Part shown: piece by piece, positions 63,752-64,000 of the stretch
Layout: the number at the start of each line of letters is the position of its first letter
How positions within the stretch are numbered: the stretch's first letter is position 1
NCBI GenBank assembly: GCA_946902875.1
Contig: OX336345.1
Location: 3,813,395 to 3,877,394, forward strand
DNA: 64,000 nt
DNA from: Nematopogon swammerdamellus
Taxonomy: Eukaryota > Arthropoda > Insecta > Lepidoptera > Adelidae
Direction: 5' to 3'
Program-made: the position numbers and the translations under genes
The notes under the pieces: generated by a model
Databases searched by the model: none
Seen by the model: only the letters and a program-made list of their open reading frames with translations
What the model was told of the DNA's origin: nothing

Positions 63752-64000
63752 AAACGAAATGAAAATGAAATGAAATGAGTGTTTGTTTGTCGCCAGTTTA
63801 ACAAGTAACATTATATACATAGGTATAGCACGTCAACAAAATGGCGACAAATTGGGCCCAACTCAGCATATGCAATCGGAGACAACGACGTTATTTGTCT
63901 ATTGCGCTGATTTGCAGTTGGACCCACTTTGCCAAGAAGTACTGCCGAGGCTTATATAATATATTATAGGTGTACATATATTTTCCTCAATTTCTCTTGT
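63752..64000. other. unique DNA to the window end
   Basis: GAAATGAAAATGAAATGAAA repeats at about 63756. Nothing else seen. Confidence 0.35.

Overview
Eukaryotic, almost certainly insect and most likely lepidopteran, genomic DNA. The case rests on what repeats over and over here: tRNA-derived SINEs, the repeat module TTTTGCCCGCGGCTTCGCTC, a repeat ending in GAGTTCGACTCGCACTTGG, (TATG)n and (TTATC)n tails, TTAA and TA transposon targets, and introns with TTTCAG acceptors. There are no operons, ribosome binding sites or bacterial genes. I name families A to I for this window only; they are not database names.

Layout. 0-3.8 kb holds the only long intact gene, an 1180-residue protein with a repeat-rich acidic N-terminal half and a C-terminal half that looks like an RNase H-fold (transposase-type) domain. 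3.8-20 kb is a nested repeat landscape: SINEs inserted in other repeats, an hAT-type MITE with an 8-bp target duplication, a larger hAT-type element split by a SINE, a 3 x 255-bp tandem array and a pentanucleotide array. 20-27 kb has a 245-bp tandem array, a 55-bp palindromic mini-element and a 1.3-kb internally deleted piggyBac element that still encodes the transposase ends. 27-34 kb has a polypurine block, a 50-bp perfect palindrome and one good candidate host exon of 57 bp. About 34.3-37.9 kb is GC/CpG-rich and almost repeat-free, so it may be host regulatory DNA. 38-50 kb alternates AT-rich unique DNA with SINEs, hairpins and a segmental duplication. 51.4-54.0 kb is a stack of three 5'-truncated LINE 3' ends. 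54-64 kb is mostly unique AT-rich DNA with more repeats and a mariner-type MITE with 93-bp inverted ends.

How the parts relate. The most interesting thing is a network of short retroposons (families A, B, C) that swap modules. Family A has two alternative heads on one body and 3' end. One head is a tRNA-like Pol III promoter interrupted by a piece of 5S rRNA gene (ACTTGGATGGGTGACC and its flanks), lying between the tRNA A box and B box. The other is a GTGGGGC...GCCCCAC hairpin head, which also heads family C. Family B has a different tRNA-like head but shares the CTTACTAGGTGGTAGG module with A. I cannot search databases, so the novelty of this architecture is untested.
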